The translations under genes were made by a program, and so were the position numbers. A DNA stretch of 64,000 nt from Herbaspirillum autotrophicum. GTDB taxonomy: Bacteria > Pseudomonadota > Gammaproteobacteria > Burkholderiales > Burkholderiaceae_D. Shown here piece after piece: positions 1 through 9,026 of this stretch; position 1 is the first letter of the stretch; every line of letters starts with the position of its first letter. The DNA lies in contig NZ_LFLS01000004.1 of assembly GCF_001189915.1 (NCBI RefSeq), positions 186,001-250,000 on the forward strand. Direction: 5' to 3'. The notes beneath the pieces are model-generated. The model was not told the DNA's origin. It saw only the letters and a list, made by a program, of their open reading frames with translations, and made no database searches.

Positions 1-27
1 CAGTGACGAATGCGAGCGGCCTGACCA

Positions 28-1494
28 TCAGGCGTTGCCGGCACCGTCCATGACGCCATCGACCGCGGTCGGATGTTGCACGATCGGGGCCACAAATTGT
101 GGCAGCAATGAGCCCACCACCATCCCGCCCAGACTCATGATCACACCGACCAGTTGCGGCGGCCACAATCCTTCCGGTGCCAGCAATTCAAATCCGATCC
201 ACGAGCTCAGGCCGAGGATGATTGCCGCCAGCGCACCCTGCCGCGTGGCGCGCTTCCAGTAGACGCCGAACGCCAGCGGTACAAATGCCGCGACCAGCGT
301 GACCTTATAGGCGTTTTCCACCATTTGATAAATGCTGGATTCAGTATGCAGCGCCAATGCCGTCACGATGCAGGTAAAGATGAACACCACGATGCGCATC
401 GAGAACAGGAATTCCTTGTCGGTTTTCCAGGGCCGGATTTCTTTCAGGATGTTTTCGGTAAAGGTCACCGACGGCGCCAGCAAGGTCGCGCTGGCGCAAC
501 TCTTGATGGCCGACAGCAAGGCCCCGAAGAACATCACTTGGGCAAACACCGGCATCTTGTCCATGATCAGCGTCGGCAAGATCAGTTGCGGATCTTTGTC
601 GATCAGGTCAGCCACCATCTTGGGATCGATCAGCGTCGCGGAATACGCCAGGAAAATCGGAATGAAGACAAAGCAAAAGTAGATGCAGCCGCCGAGGATG
701 GACGCGCGTACCGCCACCTTTTCACTCTTGGAGGACATCACGCGCTGAAACACGTCTTGCTGCGGAATCGAACCGAGCATCATGGTGATCCAGGCGGCAA
801 AGAACCATAGCATTTCCTTGGCCGTCGGTGACGGCCAGAAGGCAAACTTGCCGGATTGCGAGGCATGTGAAATCACCACGCCGGCGCCGCCCACCATGTC
901 CGACACTTCCCAGCCGATGTAGAGCATGCCGACCACCACGATGATCATTTGCAGGAAGTCGGTGATCGCCACCGCCCACATGCCGCCCATCAGCGTATAG
1001 ACCAGCACGCTGGCGGCACCGATGATCATGCCGGCCTGCATCGAGATGTAGCCGCCGGAAACCACGTTGAACACCAGCCCGAGCGCTTTCATTTGCGCCG
1101 CCACCCAGCCCAGATAAGAAATCACGATACACAACGTGACCAGCATTTCCACCGCACGGCCGAAGCGTTTCTTGTAATAGTCGCCGATGGTCAGCAGATT
1201 CATGCGGTACAGCGGCTTGGCAAAGAACACGCCGACCAGAATCAGACACAGCGAAGAACCAAACGGATCGGCGACGATACCGCCCAACCCTTCCTTGAGG
1301 AAAGTTGACGAAACGCCAAGCACTGCTTCGGAACCGAACCAGGTCGCAAATACCGTGGCCGTCACCACCGCCATGGGCAACGAACGGCCGGCAACTGCGT
1401 AGTCACGGGAATTCTTGACGTATTTGGTGGCATACAAACCGATAGCGACAGAAACTACCCAGTAGAGAATGACGAACCAGATCAGGGCATTCAT
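28..1494 (-). CDS. sodium:solute symporter family (SSS) transporter
   Basis: Inner-membrane Na+-coupled symporter of 488 residues, almost entirely hydrophobic with about 13 membrane segments, the usual SSS size. Family-like stretches include the N-terminal RDYAVAGRSLP and the IGDYYKKRFGR loop. The frame stays open upstream to 1623, but the ATG at 1492-1494 has an AAGGAA ribosome site about 7 bases upstream and starts directly with the first membrane segment (MNALIWFV), so I chose it. The substrate cannot be read from sequence; SSS members carry proline, pantothenate, acetate, sugars and others. It lies downstream of lysA on the same strand, but the lysA terminator lies between them, so it is probably a separate unit. 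Confidence 0.85.
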   Translation of the reverse strand: MNALIWFVILYWVVSVAIGLYATKYVKNSRDYAVAGRSLPMAVVTATVFATWFGSEAVLGVSSTFLKEGLGGIVADPFGSSLCLILVGVFFAKPLYRMNLLTIGDYYKKRFGRAVEMLVTLCIVISYLGWVAAQMKALGLVFNVVSGGYISMQAGMIIGAASVLVYTLMGGMWAVAITDFLQMIIVVVGMLYIGWEVSDMVGGAGVVISHASQSGKFAFWPSPTAKEMLWFFAAWITMMLGSIPQQDVFQRVMSSKSEKVAVRASILGGCIYFCFVFIPIFLAYSATLIDPKMVADLIDKDPQLILPTLIMDKMPVFAQVMFFGALLSAIKSCASATLLAPSVTFTENILKEIRPWKTDKEFLFSMRIVVFIFTCIVTALALHTESSIYQMVENAYKVTLVAAFVPLAFGVYWKRATRQGALAAIILGLSSWIGFELLAPEGLWPPQLVGVIMSLGGMVVGSLLPQFVAPIVQHPTAVDGVMDGAGNA

Positions 1495-1703
1495 GCATGT
1501 TCCTTGCGTACAGAGGCGAAAAAGGAAATCGGACGGATTTGGAAAATGCGCAATTATAGCGGCAGAAAGTGTCGCCATTCGCGGCCGGTTCCAGATTTGC
1601 CGGTGATCCGTAATCACATGCAAGTTTCACGCCGGGAACCGTGGCGACAGGTAGCGGCGCGCGCATTTGAGACTGGTTTCATGCAACATTCGCCCGCGCC
1701 AGC

Positions 1704-1737
1704 AAAAAGGCCATTTCCGTTGCAGGGAAATGGCCTT
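1704..1737 (-). terminator. rho-independent terminator of lysA
   Basis: A perfect 12-bp stem (AAGGCCATTTCC with its complement, 7-base loop) is followed on the minus strand by five T. It sits about 30 bases after the lysA stop, where a lysA terminator is expected. Confidence 0.8.
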
Positions 1738-1768
1738 GGGCGTGCGGCTGTGACTCAACGATGTCGCG

Positions 1769-3052
1769 TCAGGAGACGATGCTCTCCAGTGCAAACAATT
1801 CAGCCGGCGTTTCGCGACGACGAATCAGATGCACCCGATCACCGTCGACCAGCACTTCGGCAGCGCGACCGCGGGTGTTGTAGTTGGAGGCCATGGTCAT
1901 GCCATAGGCACCGGCCGACATCAGCGCCAGCAAAGCGCCCGGTTCGATGGCCAGTGAACGCGAACGCGCCAGCCAGTCGCCCGATTCGCATACCGGACCG
2001 ACCACGTCATACACTTGCGCGGTGCCGCTCTGTTCGCGCACTGTCTTGACGCCATGCCAGGCTTCATACAGCGCCGGACGCATCAAATCGTTCATGGCCG
2101 CATCCACTACGGCGAAGTTCTTGGTTTCGCCATGCTTCAGATATTGCACTTCGGTAATCAGCACGCCGGCATTGCCGACAATCGAGCGGCCCGGTTCGAA
2201 CATTACCTTGATCGCCTTGCCCGCGTATTTTTCCTTGCGCCAGGCATCAACCCGGGCGAACAGACGGCCCAGATAGTCGCCCACCGGCACCGGCTTTTCA
2301 TCGTCATAGGTAATCCCGATGCCGCCGCCGATATCGAGATGATGCAAATGAATGTTTTCCGCCGCCAGTTGGTCGATCAGTTCGATCACCTTGTCCAGCG
2401 CTTCCAGCAATGGGGCGTCGTCCAGCAATTGCGAACCGATATGGCAATCGATGCCCACCACTTCGATGTGCGGCAAGGACGCGGCGGTGCGATAGCAATC
2501 CAGCGCATCTTCGTAAGCCACGCCGAATTTGTTTTCCTTGAGACCGGTAGAAATATACGGATGGGTCTTGGCATCAACGTTGGGATTGACCCGCAACGAC
2601 ACGCGCGCCCGCTTGCCGACTTCGCCAGCGACTTCATTGAGACGATGCAATTCGGGAATCGATTCGACATTGAAGCAAAGAATGTCATGCTCCAGCGCCA
2701 GCCGCATTTCGTCGCGACCTTTGCCGACGCCGGAGAAGATCACCCGGCGCGGATCGCCGCCGGCCGCAATCACGCGCAGCAATTCGCCGCCGGACACGAT
2801 ATCGAAGCCGGAACCGAGCTTGCCGAGCAGATTCAATACCGCCAGATTGGAATTCGATTTGACCGAGTAGCAGACCAGCGCGGTGCTGTCATCGCGGCCA
2901 CTCTGTTTGCAGGCATTGGCATAGGCCGAGAAATTTTCAACCAGTGCGGCCTTGGAATAGACATACAAAGGCGTGCCGTATTGCCGGGCCAGAGAGTCGA
3001 GCGAAACGCTCTCGGCATGCAGGCTGCCGTTGCGGTAGGAAAAATGAGACAT
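1769..3052 (-). CDS. lysA: diaminopimelate decarboxylase
   Basis: PLP-dependent fold-type III decarboxylase that converts meso-diaminopimelate to L-lysine, the last step of lysine synthesis, in the cytoplasm. The 427 residues match the family length. The PLP lysine lies in YSVKSNSN (about K65); HIGSQ (about 200), the phosphate-binding EPGRS (about 288) and the CESGDW active-site motif (about 353) are all present. The gene follows the small lipoprotein gene lptM on the same strand with only 11 bases between them, the common proteobacterial arrangement. The SSS transporter gene lies downstream beyond a terminator. Confidence 0.96.
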   Translation of the reverse strand: MSHFSYRNGSLHAESVSLDSLARQYGTPLYVYSKAALVENFSAYANACKQSGRDDSTALVCYSVKSNSNLAVLNLLGKLGSGFDIVSGGELLRVIAAGGDPRRVIFSGVGKGRDEMRLALEHDILCFNVESIPELHRLNEVAGEVGKRARVSLRVNPNVDAKTHPYISTGLKENKFGVAYEDALDCYRTAASLPHIEVVGIDCHIGSQLLDDAPLLEALDKVIELIDQLAAENIHLHHLDIGGGIGITYDDEKPVPVGDYLGRLFARVDAWRKEKYAGKAIKVMFEPGRSIVGNAGVLITEVQYLKHGETKNFAVVDAAMNDLMRPALYEAWHGVKTVREQSGTAQVYDVVGPVCESGDWLARSRSLAIEPGALLALMSAGAYGMTMASNYNTRGRAAEVLVDGDRVHLIRRRETPAELFALESIVS

Positions 3053-3063
3053 CGAAAATAATA

Positions 3064-3291
3064 TTATTTGGAGGCAGGAAGCGAAATTGCCGGATCATCG
3101 GCCTTGAGCGGGGTCGACGCCGGGGCTGGCGTGGATGCCGGGGCATCAGCCGCAGTCCGCTCCGGTGGCGGCTTGCCCAGATACAGCGGACCTTTTTGGC
3201 CACAGCCGGCCAACAGCAGCGCGAGAGCGACAAGGCCCAGGCCGCAAAACGACCGAACCAGGGGACCAGCGGAATGAAAAGTAGACTTCAC
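3064..3291 (-). CDS. lptM: small lipoprotein, LptM (YifL)-like
   Basis: A 75-residue lipoprotein with a signal peptide and the lipobox LLLAGCGQKGPLYLP-type signature; here CGQKGPLYLGKPPP follows the lipidated Cys (about residue 30). The C-terminal half is Pro/Ala/Ser-rich and probably disordered. In enterobacteria LptM assists LptD maturation at the outer-membrane LPS translocon; that role is inferred here from the motif and from the lptM-lysA linkage. The start codon read here is GTG and no clear ribosome site precedes it, so the exact start is uncertain. cyaY starts divergently 41 bases away. Confidence 0.8.
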   Translation of the reverse strand: MKSTFHSAGPLVRSFCGLGLVALALLLAGCGQKGPLYLGKPPPERTAADAPASTPAPASTPLKADDPAISLPASK

Positions 3292-3332
3292 GATAAAATC
3301 ACAGTGTTTACATCAATGTCTCGGAGTGTAGC

Positions 3333-3671
3333 ATGACAGAATCAGAATTCCTGGTCCTCGCGGATTCAAGCCTGAACGCCATTGAGCGCGCGTTGGAGCA
3401 GGCCTGCGACGACACCGACCTCGACGTTGAGTGCAGTCGCAGCGGCAATGTGCTGGAAATCGAGTGTATCGCCAGCAACTCCAAAATCATCGTCAACAGC
3501 CAGGCGCCGATGCAGGAATTGTGGGTGGCGGCCAAATCGGGCGGTTATCACTATAAATACGACGGCGCACGCTGGGTCAGCACCCGCGACGGCTCGGAAT
3601 TGCTGAGCACCTTGTCGCAAGCGGTCAGCGATCAGGCCGGCGTGGCGGTGACGTTGCCGCAACCGGGCTGA
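3333..3671 (+). CDS. cyaY: iron donor protein CyaY (frataxin homologue)
   Basis: Cytoplasmic iron-binding protein that modulates Fe-S cluster assembly on IscS/IscU. The 112 residues are the usual size. The acidic N-terminal helix (repeated Asp/Glu including CDDTDLDVE) and the sheet motif with WVAAKSGGYHYKYD, typical of frataxins, are visible. The ATG at 3333 has a GGAG ribosome site 7 bases upstream. It is divergent from lptM-lysA, the classical cyaY context in beta- and gammaproteobacteria, and is followed by a strong terminator. Confidence 0.94.
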   Translation: MTESEFLVLADSSLNAIERALEQACDDTDLDVECSRSGNVLEIECIASNSKIIVNSQAPMQELWVAAKSGGYHYKYDGARWVSTRDGSELLSTLSQAVSDQAGVAVTLPQPG

Positions 3672-3731
3672 GTCTGCGCTGCCCGCTCCGGCCCTCACAG
3701 CAGGACCGGATCTCCAACCGCAAGCCGTTGA

Positions 3732-3760
3732 AAAGCTCATCGTCTGATGCGCTTTTTTTT
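3732..3760 (+). terminator. rho-independent terminator of cyaY
   Basis: Hairpin AAAGCTCATC / GATGCGCTTT (9 of 10 pairs, GTCT loop) running straight into eight T, about 60 bases after the cyaY stop. Confidence 0.8.
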
Positions 3761-3940
3761 CGGGCCGCGCGAAGATCCGGGTGCACTGCGCATGACGAAG
3801 GCATACGCGATATTTCCCGGTAAAAATGGAATGATCGCAAGTGCAGAGCTGTATTTATCATTCTCTTCGCCACGACGGCTGATGGCTGACACTGCGCCCA
3901 CAAAGGCGCGCGCTGCATTGCACGGCAAAATGAAATCGTT

Positions 3941-3959
3941 TATAGTGATAATCATTCTC
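3941..3959 (+). promoter_or_regulatory. Fur box upstream of the ECF sigma gene
   Basis: The 19 bases TATAGTGATAATCATTCTC match the classical Fur consensus (three 6-base NATAAT-type units) at 16 of 19 positions, including the central TGATAATCATT. It lies 56-74 bases before the sigma-factor ATG, where Fur-Fe2+ would block transcription when iron is plentiful. This supports iron control of the sigma/anti-sigma/receptor genes that follow. The rest of the 3761-4014 gap holds nothing else I can name. Confidence 0.85.
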
Positions 3960-4014
3960 ATTTAAAAACAATCAAATCCGGGGCCGGCGTTCACTGCCTT
4001 TTCCACATTTCCCT

Positions 4015-4515
4015 ATGGCAGACCTGCATCTCCAGCGCGTGGACGAACTCTATTGTGAACATCATGGATGGTTGCAGGGATGGTTGCGCGGCAGACTTGG
4101 CAGCGCTGCCGATGCCGGCGATCTGGCCCACGACACCTTCTTGCGCATCCTGTCAGCACGCAATGCCGTAACAATCCTGCGTCCCCGTGAGTATCTGGCA
4201 ACGATTGCCCGCGGACTGGTGGCGGACAAATTCCGGCGCCAGGCGGTTGAGCAGGCTTACCTCGAAACGCTGGCATTGCGCCCCGAGTCGTATGCAGTCA
4301 GCCCGGAAACCCGCGCCATTATTCTGGAAACACTCATCGCCGTGGACCGCATGCTGGATGAGCAAGGCGTGCGTGCGCGGGAGATTTTCCTGCTGGCGCA
4401 ATTTGAATCACTGACCTACGCGCAGATCAGTGAACGTCTCGGCATCTCGGTGACGACCGTCAAAAAACATCTGGTTCGGGTCCTGACACGCTGCCTCCAA
4501 CTGACAGCGGAATAA
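4015..4515 (+). CDS. ECF sigma factor, FecI type
   Basis: Cytoplasmic sigma-70-family ECF factor of 166 residues that would direct RNA polymerase to iron-uptake genes. Region 2 includes the AGDLAHDTFLRIL helix and a REYLATIARGLVADKFRR segment for -10 recognition. Region 4 contains the helix-turn-helix SLTYAQISERLGISVTTVKKHL (about 130-152). The small size, the FecI-like VDxxRR-type region 2 and the following FecR gene assign it to the FecI group. Its stop overlaps the FecR ATG by one base. The ribosome site before 4015 is weak. A strong Fur box lies upstream. Confidence 0.9.
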   Translation: MADLHLQRVDELYCEHHGWLQGWLRGRLGSAADAGDLAHDTFLRILSARNAVTILRPREYLATIARGLVADKFRRQAVEQAYLETLALRPESYAVSPETRAIILETLIAVDRMLDEQGVRAREIFLLAQFESLTYAQISERLGISVTTVKKHLVRVLTRCLQLTAE

Positions 4516-5489
4516 TGCGAATGTCGTTGCTATCGTCAGAGCAGACGCCAGATTTGCCGCTGGAAATCTTGCAGGCCGCAGTGCACTGGTACGTGCAGCT
4601 CAATGACGACATGGTCAGTGCCAAGGAGCGCCGCGCGTGGGAGGCTTGGCTGCAAGCCGATATCCGGCACCGGCAGGCATGGGCGCAGATGCAGGCATTG
4701 AAGCAAAGCCTTGACCAGATCCCAGCCGCAGTGGCTTTACCGACCTTGGGCGGTGCACGCCAGCGCAGACGTCGCGTGGTCGGCGCATTGATGGTGTTGC
4801 TGGCGACCGGCGGCGCTGGCGTGGTGTCTTATGAAGTCGCTCCATGGCGCGACTGGATGGCAGGCTACCGCACACGCACCGGCGAACGGCGTCATGTCGC
4901 ACTGGCCGACGGCGGCACGCTGAATATCAATACCGCATCGGCACTCGATATCGATTACGGTCCGCGGCTGCGGCTGCTGCGCTTGCATGCCGGGGAAATC
5001 ATGGTGCGCACCGCGCACGACCCGGCCGCACGTCCGTTCGAAGTGCACACCAATCAAGGCAGCATCCGCGCGTTGGGTACCCGTTTCATGGTGCGCGCCA
5101 TGGGCAAACAAACCCTGGTCGCGGTATTCGAGGGGGCCGTGGCAATTCAGCCGGCAAACCCGGAAGTTCTTCCACTGCATTTACCAGCAGGACAGCAAGC
5201 CGTGTTTTCCGGCGAACTGATCGATGCTCTGCAGCCGGTTGATTCCTCGCTGGCAGCATGGGTTGACGGCAAGCTGGTGGTGACCGAGATCCGGCTCGGC
5301 GATTTCATCCGCGATTTGACGCGCTACCGGCCCGGCTATCTGTCCTGTGATGCAGCGGTCGCTGACCTGCGTATTTCCGGCGTGTTCCGTCTCGACGACA
5401 CTGATGCCGTACTTGCCAATCTGGCAGCCTCGATGCCCGTGCGCTTGCGCTACACCACACCCTATTGGGTGCGGATCGAGGCCCAATGA
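4515..5489 (+). CDS. FecR-type anti-sigma / signal transducer
   Basis: Inner-membrane regulator of 324 residues that links a ligand-loaded TonB receptor to the ECF sigma factor. Three parts are visible: a cytoplasmic DUF4880-like N-terminus with Trp-rich WYVQLND and RRAWEAWL (20-60), one membrane segment following RRRRVVGAL (about 85-105), and a periplasmic FecR domain with an STN-like C-terminal module (about 245-324) that should contact the receptor's N-terminal domain. It is translationally coupled to the sigma gene by a one-base stop/start overlap; a second ATG two codons later could also be used. The receptor gene follows 137 bases downstream. Confidence 0.9.
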   Translation: MRMSLLSSEQTPDLPLEILQAAVHWYVQLNDDMVSAKERRAWEAWLQADIRHRQAWAQMQALKQSLDQIPAAVALPTLGGARQRRRRVVGALMVLLATGGAGVVSYEVAPWRDWMAGYRTRTGERRHVALADGGTLNINTASALDIDYGPRLRLLRLHAGEIMVRTAHDPAARPFEVHTNQGSIRALGTRFMVRAMGKQTLVAVFEGAVAIQPANPEVLPLHLPAGQQAVFSGELIDALQPVDSSLAAWVDGKLVVTEIRLGDFIRDLTRYRPGYLSCDAAVADLRISGVFRLDDTDAVLANLAASMPVRLRYTTPYWVRIEAQ

Positions 5490-5626
5490 GGTCCCCGGCT
5501 ACATACTGAAAATATTTTCTTACATCAGGGGTTGCTCTTTTTTCGTCTCATACGGCCTCCACGATGAAGCAGCGTATCCAAGTCGCTGCCCCATCTTGTT
5601 CAACGTGCCGTTAAGAGGAATTTGTC

Positions 5627-8104
5627 ATGCAGCCGTATCAGATCTCAACCAGTGTCCTTCGCGATTCCGTCACCACCAGAAAATTGCGACCACTGGTGCA
5701 TTCCATGCGCGTAGCCCTTACCAGTCTGGCGCTGGCAGGCCCCGCGCTGACCTGCATACAGCAGGCACAAGCGCAAAACACGCCGGTTGCAGAGAAAACC
5801 TATGCGATTTCGGCCGGGCCCTTGAGTGCCGCACTCAAGGCCTTTGCCATGGCTGCAGATATCACCCTCTCGTTCAATCCAGATCAGACGCGCGCCCAAT
5901 ACAGCCGGGAATTGCAGGGGACTTATACGGTCGACGCCGGACTGGCGCGTCTGTTGACCGGCAGCGGCCTGGAAGCTGTGCGTCAGACCAATGGCAGCTA
6001 TACCCTGAGACCGGCAAGCGCTGCGCTTTCCACTCCGCAATCCCAGGCGCTCCCGGTCGTCACCGTCAATGCGGCAAACGAGCGGGCTACCGAAGGCAGC
6101 GGTTCGTATACGGCGCAATCCATGGGCACTGCCACCAAATTCAATTTATCGCAACGTGAAACGCCGCAATCGATCAGCGTCGTCACCCGCCAGCAACTGG
6201 ATGACCGCGGGTTTCAATCGCTGGAAGAAGTGGCGCAAGATGCTACCGGACTGACTACCCGCCAGATCGGTGGTGCCGAGCGCACGCAATTTTTTTCCCG
6301 CGGCTTCGAGATCCGGACTTTCCTCGCTGACGGTGTACCGCTGACTTTCGACTACGATACCCAAGGTCTGGCGACAATTGCCATGTATGACCGCATCGAA
6401 ATCATTCGTGGTGCCGCCGGCATCGTGACCGGCACCGGTAACCCGTCAGGCGCCATCAACATGATTCGCAAACGCCCGACCAGGGACGTACAGGTCTCGC
6501 TGACCGGCAGTGGCGGCAGCTGGAACAATTATCGCAGCGAACTCGATGCCGCCGGTCCTTTGAATGCCGCCGGCACATTGCGCGGCCGGCTGGTGGTCGC
6601 AGCGCAGGACAGCGATACGTTTCAGAAAGCCTACAGCCATCACCGGCAATTGATTTATGGCACCGTGGAGATGGATCTGGGACGCGACACACTGTTGAGC
6701 GTCGGCGGCTACTACAACAAGGAAGATAATCCGGGCGCGAACTGGAACGGCTTGCCGACCCGACGCGATGGCAGCTTCTATCCTTTCGACCGTTCGACCC
6801 GCATGTCGCCGGACTGGGCATATTGGAACAAGGAAAACAGCAGCGTGTTTACCGAGCTGGAACACCGTTTTGAAAATGGCTGGAAAGGCGTCTTCACCGT
6901 GCGCGGCCTGCAAACAAAAATGGATATGTTGGGCACCTATCTGTATCTGAAACCGACCGGCGAAGACTTTGGTCAGGGGGCGGGGAAATATGCCTACCAG
7001 AAGACGCAATACAGTATCGACGGTTATCTCAGCGGCCCGTTTTCCTTGCTCGGCAGAAAACATGAACTGGTGGTCGGCGGCAGCTACCGCGAAGCGAAGG
7101 ACAATGACGGCCCCGGCGGCTGGCCGTCCAACTACGACGAATATGTCGATCCCAATACCTGGAATTCGAGCACCATTCCCCAACCAGCTATCGATTATCT
7201 GTGGTCGCGCCGCGGCACCGAAAAACAATCCGCGATCTATGGCACCGTCAGACTGAATCTGGCCGATCCGCTGACGCTGATGCTGGGTGCGCGTATCGAT
7301 TCCTATGAGTACAACATGCACCTGAGTTCTGGCAGTTGGCAAGATGACACCCGGTACAAGGTGGATAACAAGTTCACCCCCTACGCCGGCGTACTCTATA
7401 ACCTTGATGACAATCACACCTTGTACACCAGCTGGACCAGCGTGTTCCAGCCGCAGAGCAACCAGGCCATCAATGGCAGCGTGCTGGCGCCAGTGACCGG
7501 CAGCAATCTTGAGGCCGGTGTGAAGGCCGAATATTTTGGCGGCAGGCTCAATGCCAGCGCAGCGGTGTTCCAGATCCGGCAAAACAATCTTCCGCTCTCC
7601 CTCGATTCATCGCTGTGCCAAAATGTTGCGGCCTCTTGCTACAGTGCATCAGGAGAGGTGCAGAGCCGGGGTGTGGAATTCGAGATGGCAGGCGCCATTA
7701 CGCCGGGCTGGCAAGTCATGGCTGGGTATACCTATTATTCGGCGACGTATCTGAGCGATGCGGATGCCGGCAAGGCAGGCAGCAGATTCGACACACAGAC
7801 GCCACGTCATTTGCTGAAAGTCTCCACCAGCTATCAATTGCCCGGTGCTCTGCAGCAATGGAAAATCGGCGGTGCACTGCGAACGCGCAGCGAAACTACC
7901 AAACCGGAATACAACATCCGGCAAGGCGGTTATACCTTGCTCGATCTCATGGCGTCCTATCAGGTCAACAAGAATCTGGATATCCGCTTGAATTTGTACA
8001 ACGTGTTCGACAAATACTATTACCAGACCATCGGCAGTACGCAGGACAACAATCACTTCGGTGCGCCACGCAACTTCTTGCTGACTGCAAAATATACGTT
8101 CTGA
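5627..8104 (+). CDS. TonB-dependent siderophore receptor with signalling domain
   Basis: Outer-membrane ferric-siderophore receptor of 825 residues. A long signal region ends at QAQA (about 49). An STN signalling domain follows (about 55-110), then a TonB box (LPVVTVNA, about 143-150), the plug (about 175-285) and a 22-strand-type barrel ending in the terminal Phe of FLLTAKYTF. The STN domain marks it as a transducer that signals through the preceding FecR-like protein to the ECF sigma factor, while moving iron-siderophore with TonB-ExbBD energy. The C-terminal region, with TPRHLLKVSTSYQLPG, resembles FpvA/FoxA/FhuE hydroxamate or pyoverdine receptors; the actual siderophore is unknown. Ribosome site AGAGGA at 5613-5620. 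An internal Met about 26 codons in (5705) could also start a normal signal peptide. Confidence 0.93.
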   Translation: MQPYQISTSVLRDSVTTRKLRPLVHSMRVALTSLALAGPALTCIQQAQAQNTPVAEKTYAISAGPLSAALKAFAMAADITLSFNPDQTRAQYSRELQGTYTVDAGLARLLTGSGLEAVRQTNGSYTLRPASAALSTPQSQALPVVTVNAANERATEGSGSYTAQSMGTATKFNLSQRETPQSISVVTRQQLDDRGFQSLEEVAQDATGLTTRQIGGAERTQFFSRGFEIRTFLADGVPLTFDYDTQGLATIAMYDRIEIIRGAAGIVTGTGNPSGAINMIRKRPTRDVQVSLTGSGGSWNNYRSELDAAGPLNAAGTLRGRLVVAAQDSDTFQKAYSHHRQLIYGTVEMDLGRDTLLSVGGYYNKEDNPGANWNGLPTRRDGSFYPFDRSTRMSPDWAYWNKENSSVFTELEHRFENGWKGVFTVRGLQTKMDMLGTYLYLKPTGEDFGQGAGKYAYQKTQYSIDGYLSGPFSLLGRKHELVVGGSYREAKDNDGPGGWPSNYDEYVDPNTWNSSTIPQPAIDYLWSRRGTEKQSAIYGTVRLNLADPLTLMLGARIDSYEYNMHLSSGSWQDDTRYKVDNKFTPYAGVLYNLDDNHTLYTSWTSVFQPQSNQAINGSVLAPVTGSNLEAGVKAEYFGGRLNASAAVFQIRQNNLPLSLDSSLCQNVAASCYSASGEVQSRGVEFEMAGAITPGWQVMAGYTYYSATYLSDADAGKAGSRFDTQTPRHLLKVSTSYQLPGALQQWKIGGALRTRSETTKPEYNIRQGGYTLLDLMASYQVNKNLDIRLNLYNVFDKYYYQTIGSTQDNNHFGAPRNFLLTAKYTF

Positions 8105-8143
8105 GTTGTCCGCAGCGCGCGCCAACCTGGCCGGGCTGAGACG

Positions 8144-8175
8144 TCACCGGATGCAACCGTGATTGCATCCGGTGA
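8144..8175. terminator. terminator-like hairpin between convergent genes
   Basis: A perfect 13-bp inverted repeat (TCACCGGATGCAA and its complement, 6-base loop) sits in the 87-base gap between the siderophore receptor and the convergent DUF1801 gene. No T-run follows on either strand, so termination is inferred from position. Confidence 0.5.
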
Positions 8176-8191
8176 GCGGGTCGGGCGAATG

Positions 8192-8599
8192 TCAGGTTGC
8201 CCCGGTGTTGAGCGTCACGGCGGCGCGAATCAATGCCTGCAACGCCTTTTCATCAATCTTGTCGCCCTCGTGAATATCGATGGCACGCCGGGTATTGCCT
8301 TCGAGGCTGGCATTGAACAGTCCTGACGGATCGTCCAGTGCGGCACCCTTGGCGAAGGTCATCTTCACTACCTTCTGGTAAGTTTCGCCGGTGCAGATGA
8401 TACCGGCGTGCGACCAGACCGGAACCCCGCGCCATTTCACTTCCTCGGTTACCGCCGGATCGGCTTTCCTGATGAGCGCCCGGATCTGCGCGAGCGTCGC
8501 GCCGCGCCAGTCATCGAGTGATTTGATTTTGGCATCAATCAGTTGCGAAGGAGAGTCTGCGCCGGTGGTTTCCTGCGGACCGCTCTTGTCACTCTTCAT
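8192..8599 (-). CDS. DUF1801 (YdhG/YjbR-like) domain protein
   Basis: A 135-residue cytoplasmic protein of the DUF1801 group, function not established. Family features are the early LIDAKIKSLDDWRG, WRGVPVWSHAGIICTGE and YQKVVKMTFAKGAAL segments. The frame stays open far upstream (to 9082), but that part has no protein character and runs across the GST remnant; the ATG at 8597-8599, which begins MKSDKSG, fits the family length. Its first 11 bases overlap the end of the truncated GST reading frame, so the two are probably one transcript. Confidence 0.85.
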   Translation of the reverse strand: MKSDKSGPQETTGADSPSQLIDAKIKSLDDWRGATLAQIRALIRKADPAVTEEVKWRGVPVWSHAGIICTGETYQKVVKMTFAKGAALDDPSGLFNASLEGNTRRAIDIHEGDKIDEKALQALIRAAVTLNTGAT

Positions 8600-8906
8600 G
8601 TTTACTCCCTGTCTGACGACACCGCGTCTTGTGTTTAAGGCGCACATCGGCCGGCAACAACGGCACTGGCCCCGGGTATCTGAGTTGCAGATACTCGATG
8701 ATGATACTGCTCTCGCTGACATTGCGGTCCCCATCCACCAGCAAGGGAAATTTGTGCAGCGGCCAACGCCGCAGCCACTCCGTCGTATGTTGCGGCGTTT
8801 CCGGGCCAATGCAGCGAAATTCGTAAGCCGTGCCGTTTTCATACAAGGCGACCAGCACTTTTTGTGTGTAGGACGAGAAAGGATGACCGTAGAGAATGAG
8901 TGCCAT
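8589..8906 (-). pseudogene. truncated glutathione S-transferase (N-terminal domain only)
   Basis: The 105-residue frame begins with a clear GST thioredoxin-like domain: LILYGHPFSSYTQKVLVAL, WPLHKFPLLVDGD (cis-Pro region) and the glutathione-binding ESSIIIEYL. It stops soon after PVPLLPADV, where the all-alpha C-terminal domain (about 110-120 residues) should begin; the last 16 residues (KHKTRCRQTGSKHEE) look unrelated. The C-terminal domain is not found in other frames because the DUF1801 gene follows at once. This looks like a deletion that fused the GST 5' half to the DUF1801 leader. A functional one-domain protein is possible but less likely. Confidence 0.75.
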
Positions 8907-9026
8907 CGTTTCAACCACTTGTAGTTTGCAAGTGCTCGAAGCATATTCTTGTCGTTTGCCGGTTGCAAGTCCCCGGCCCGGGCGTACCACGATATCGCAG
9001 ACAACCCGGTCGACTGCCACCAATGG

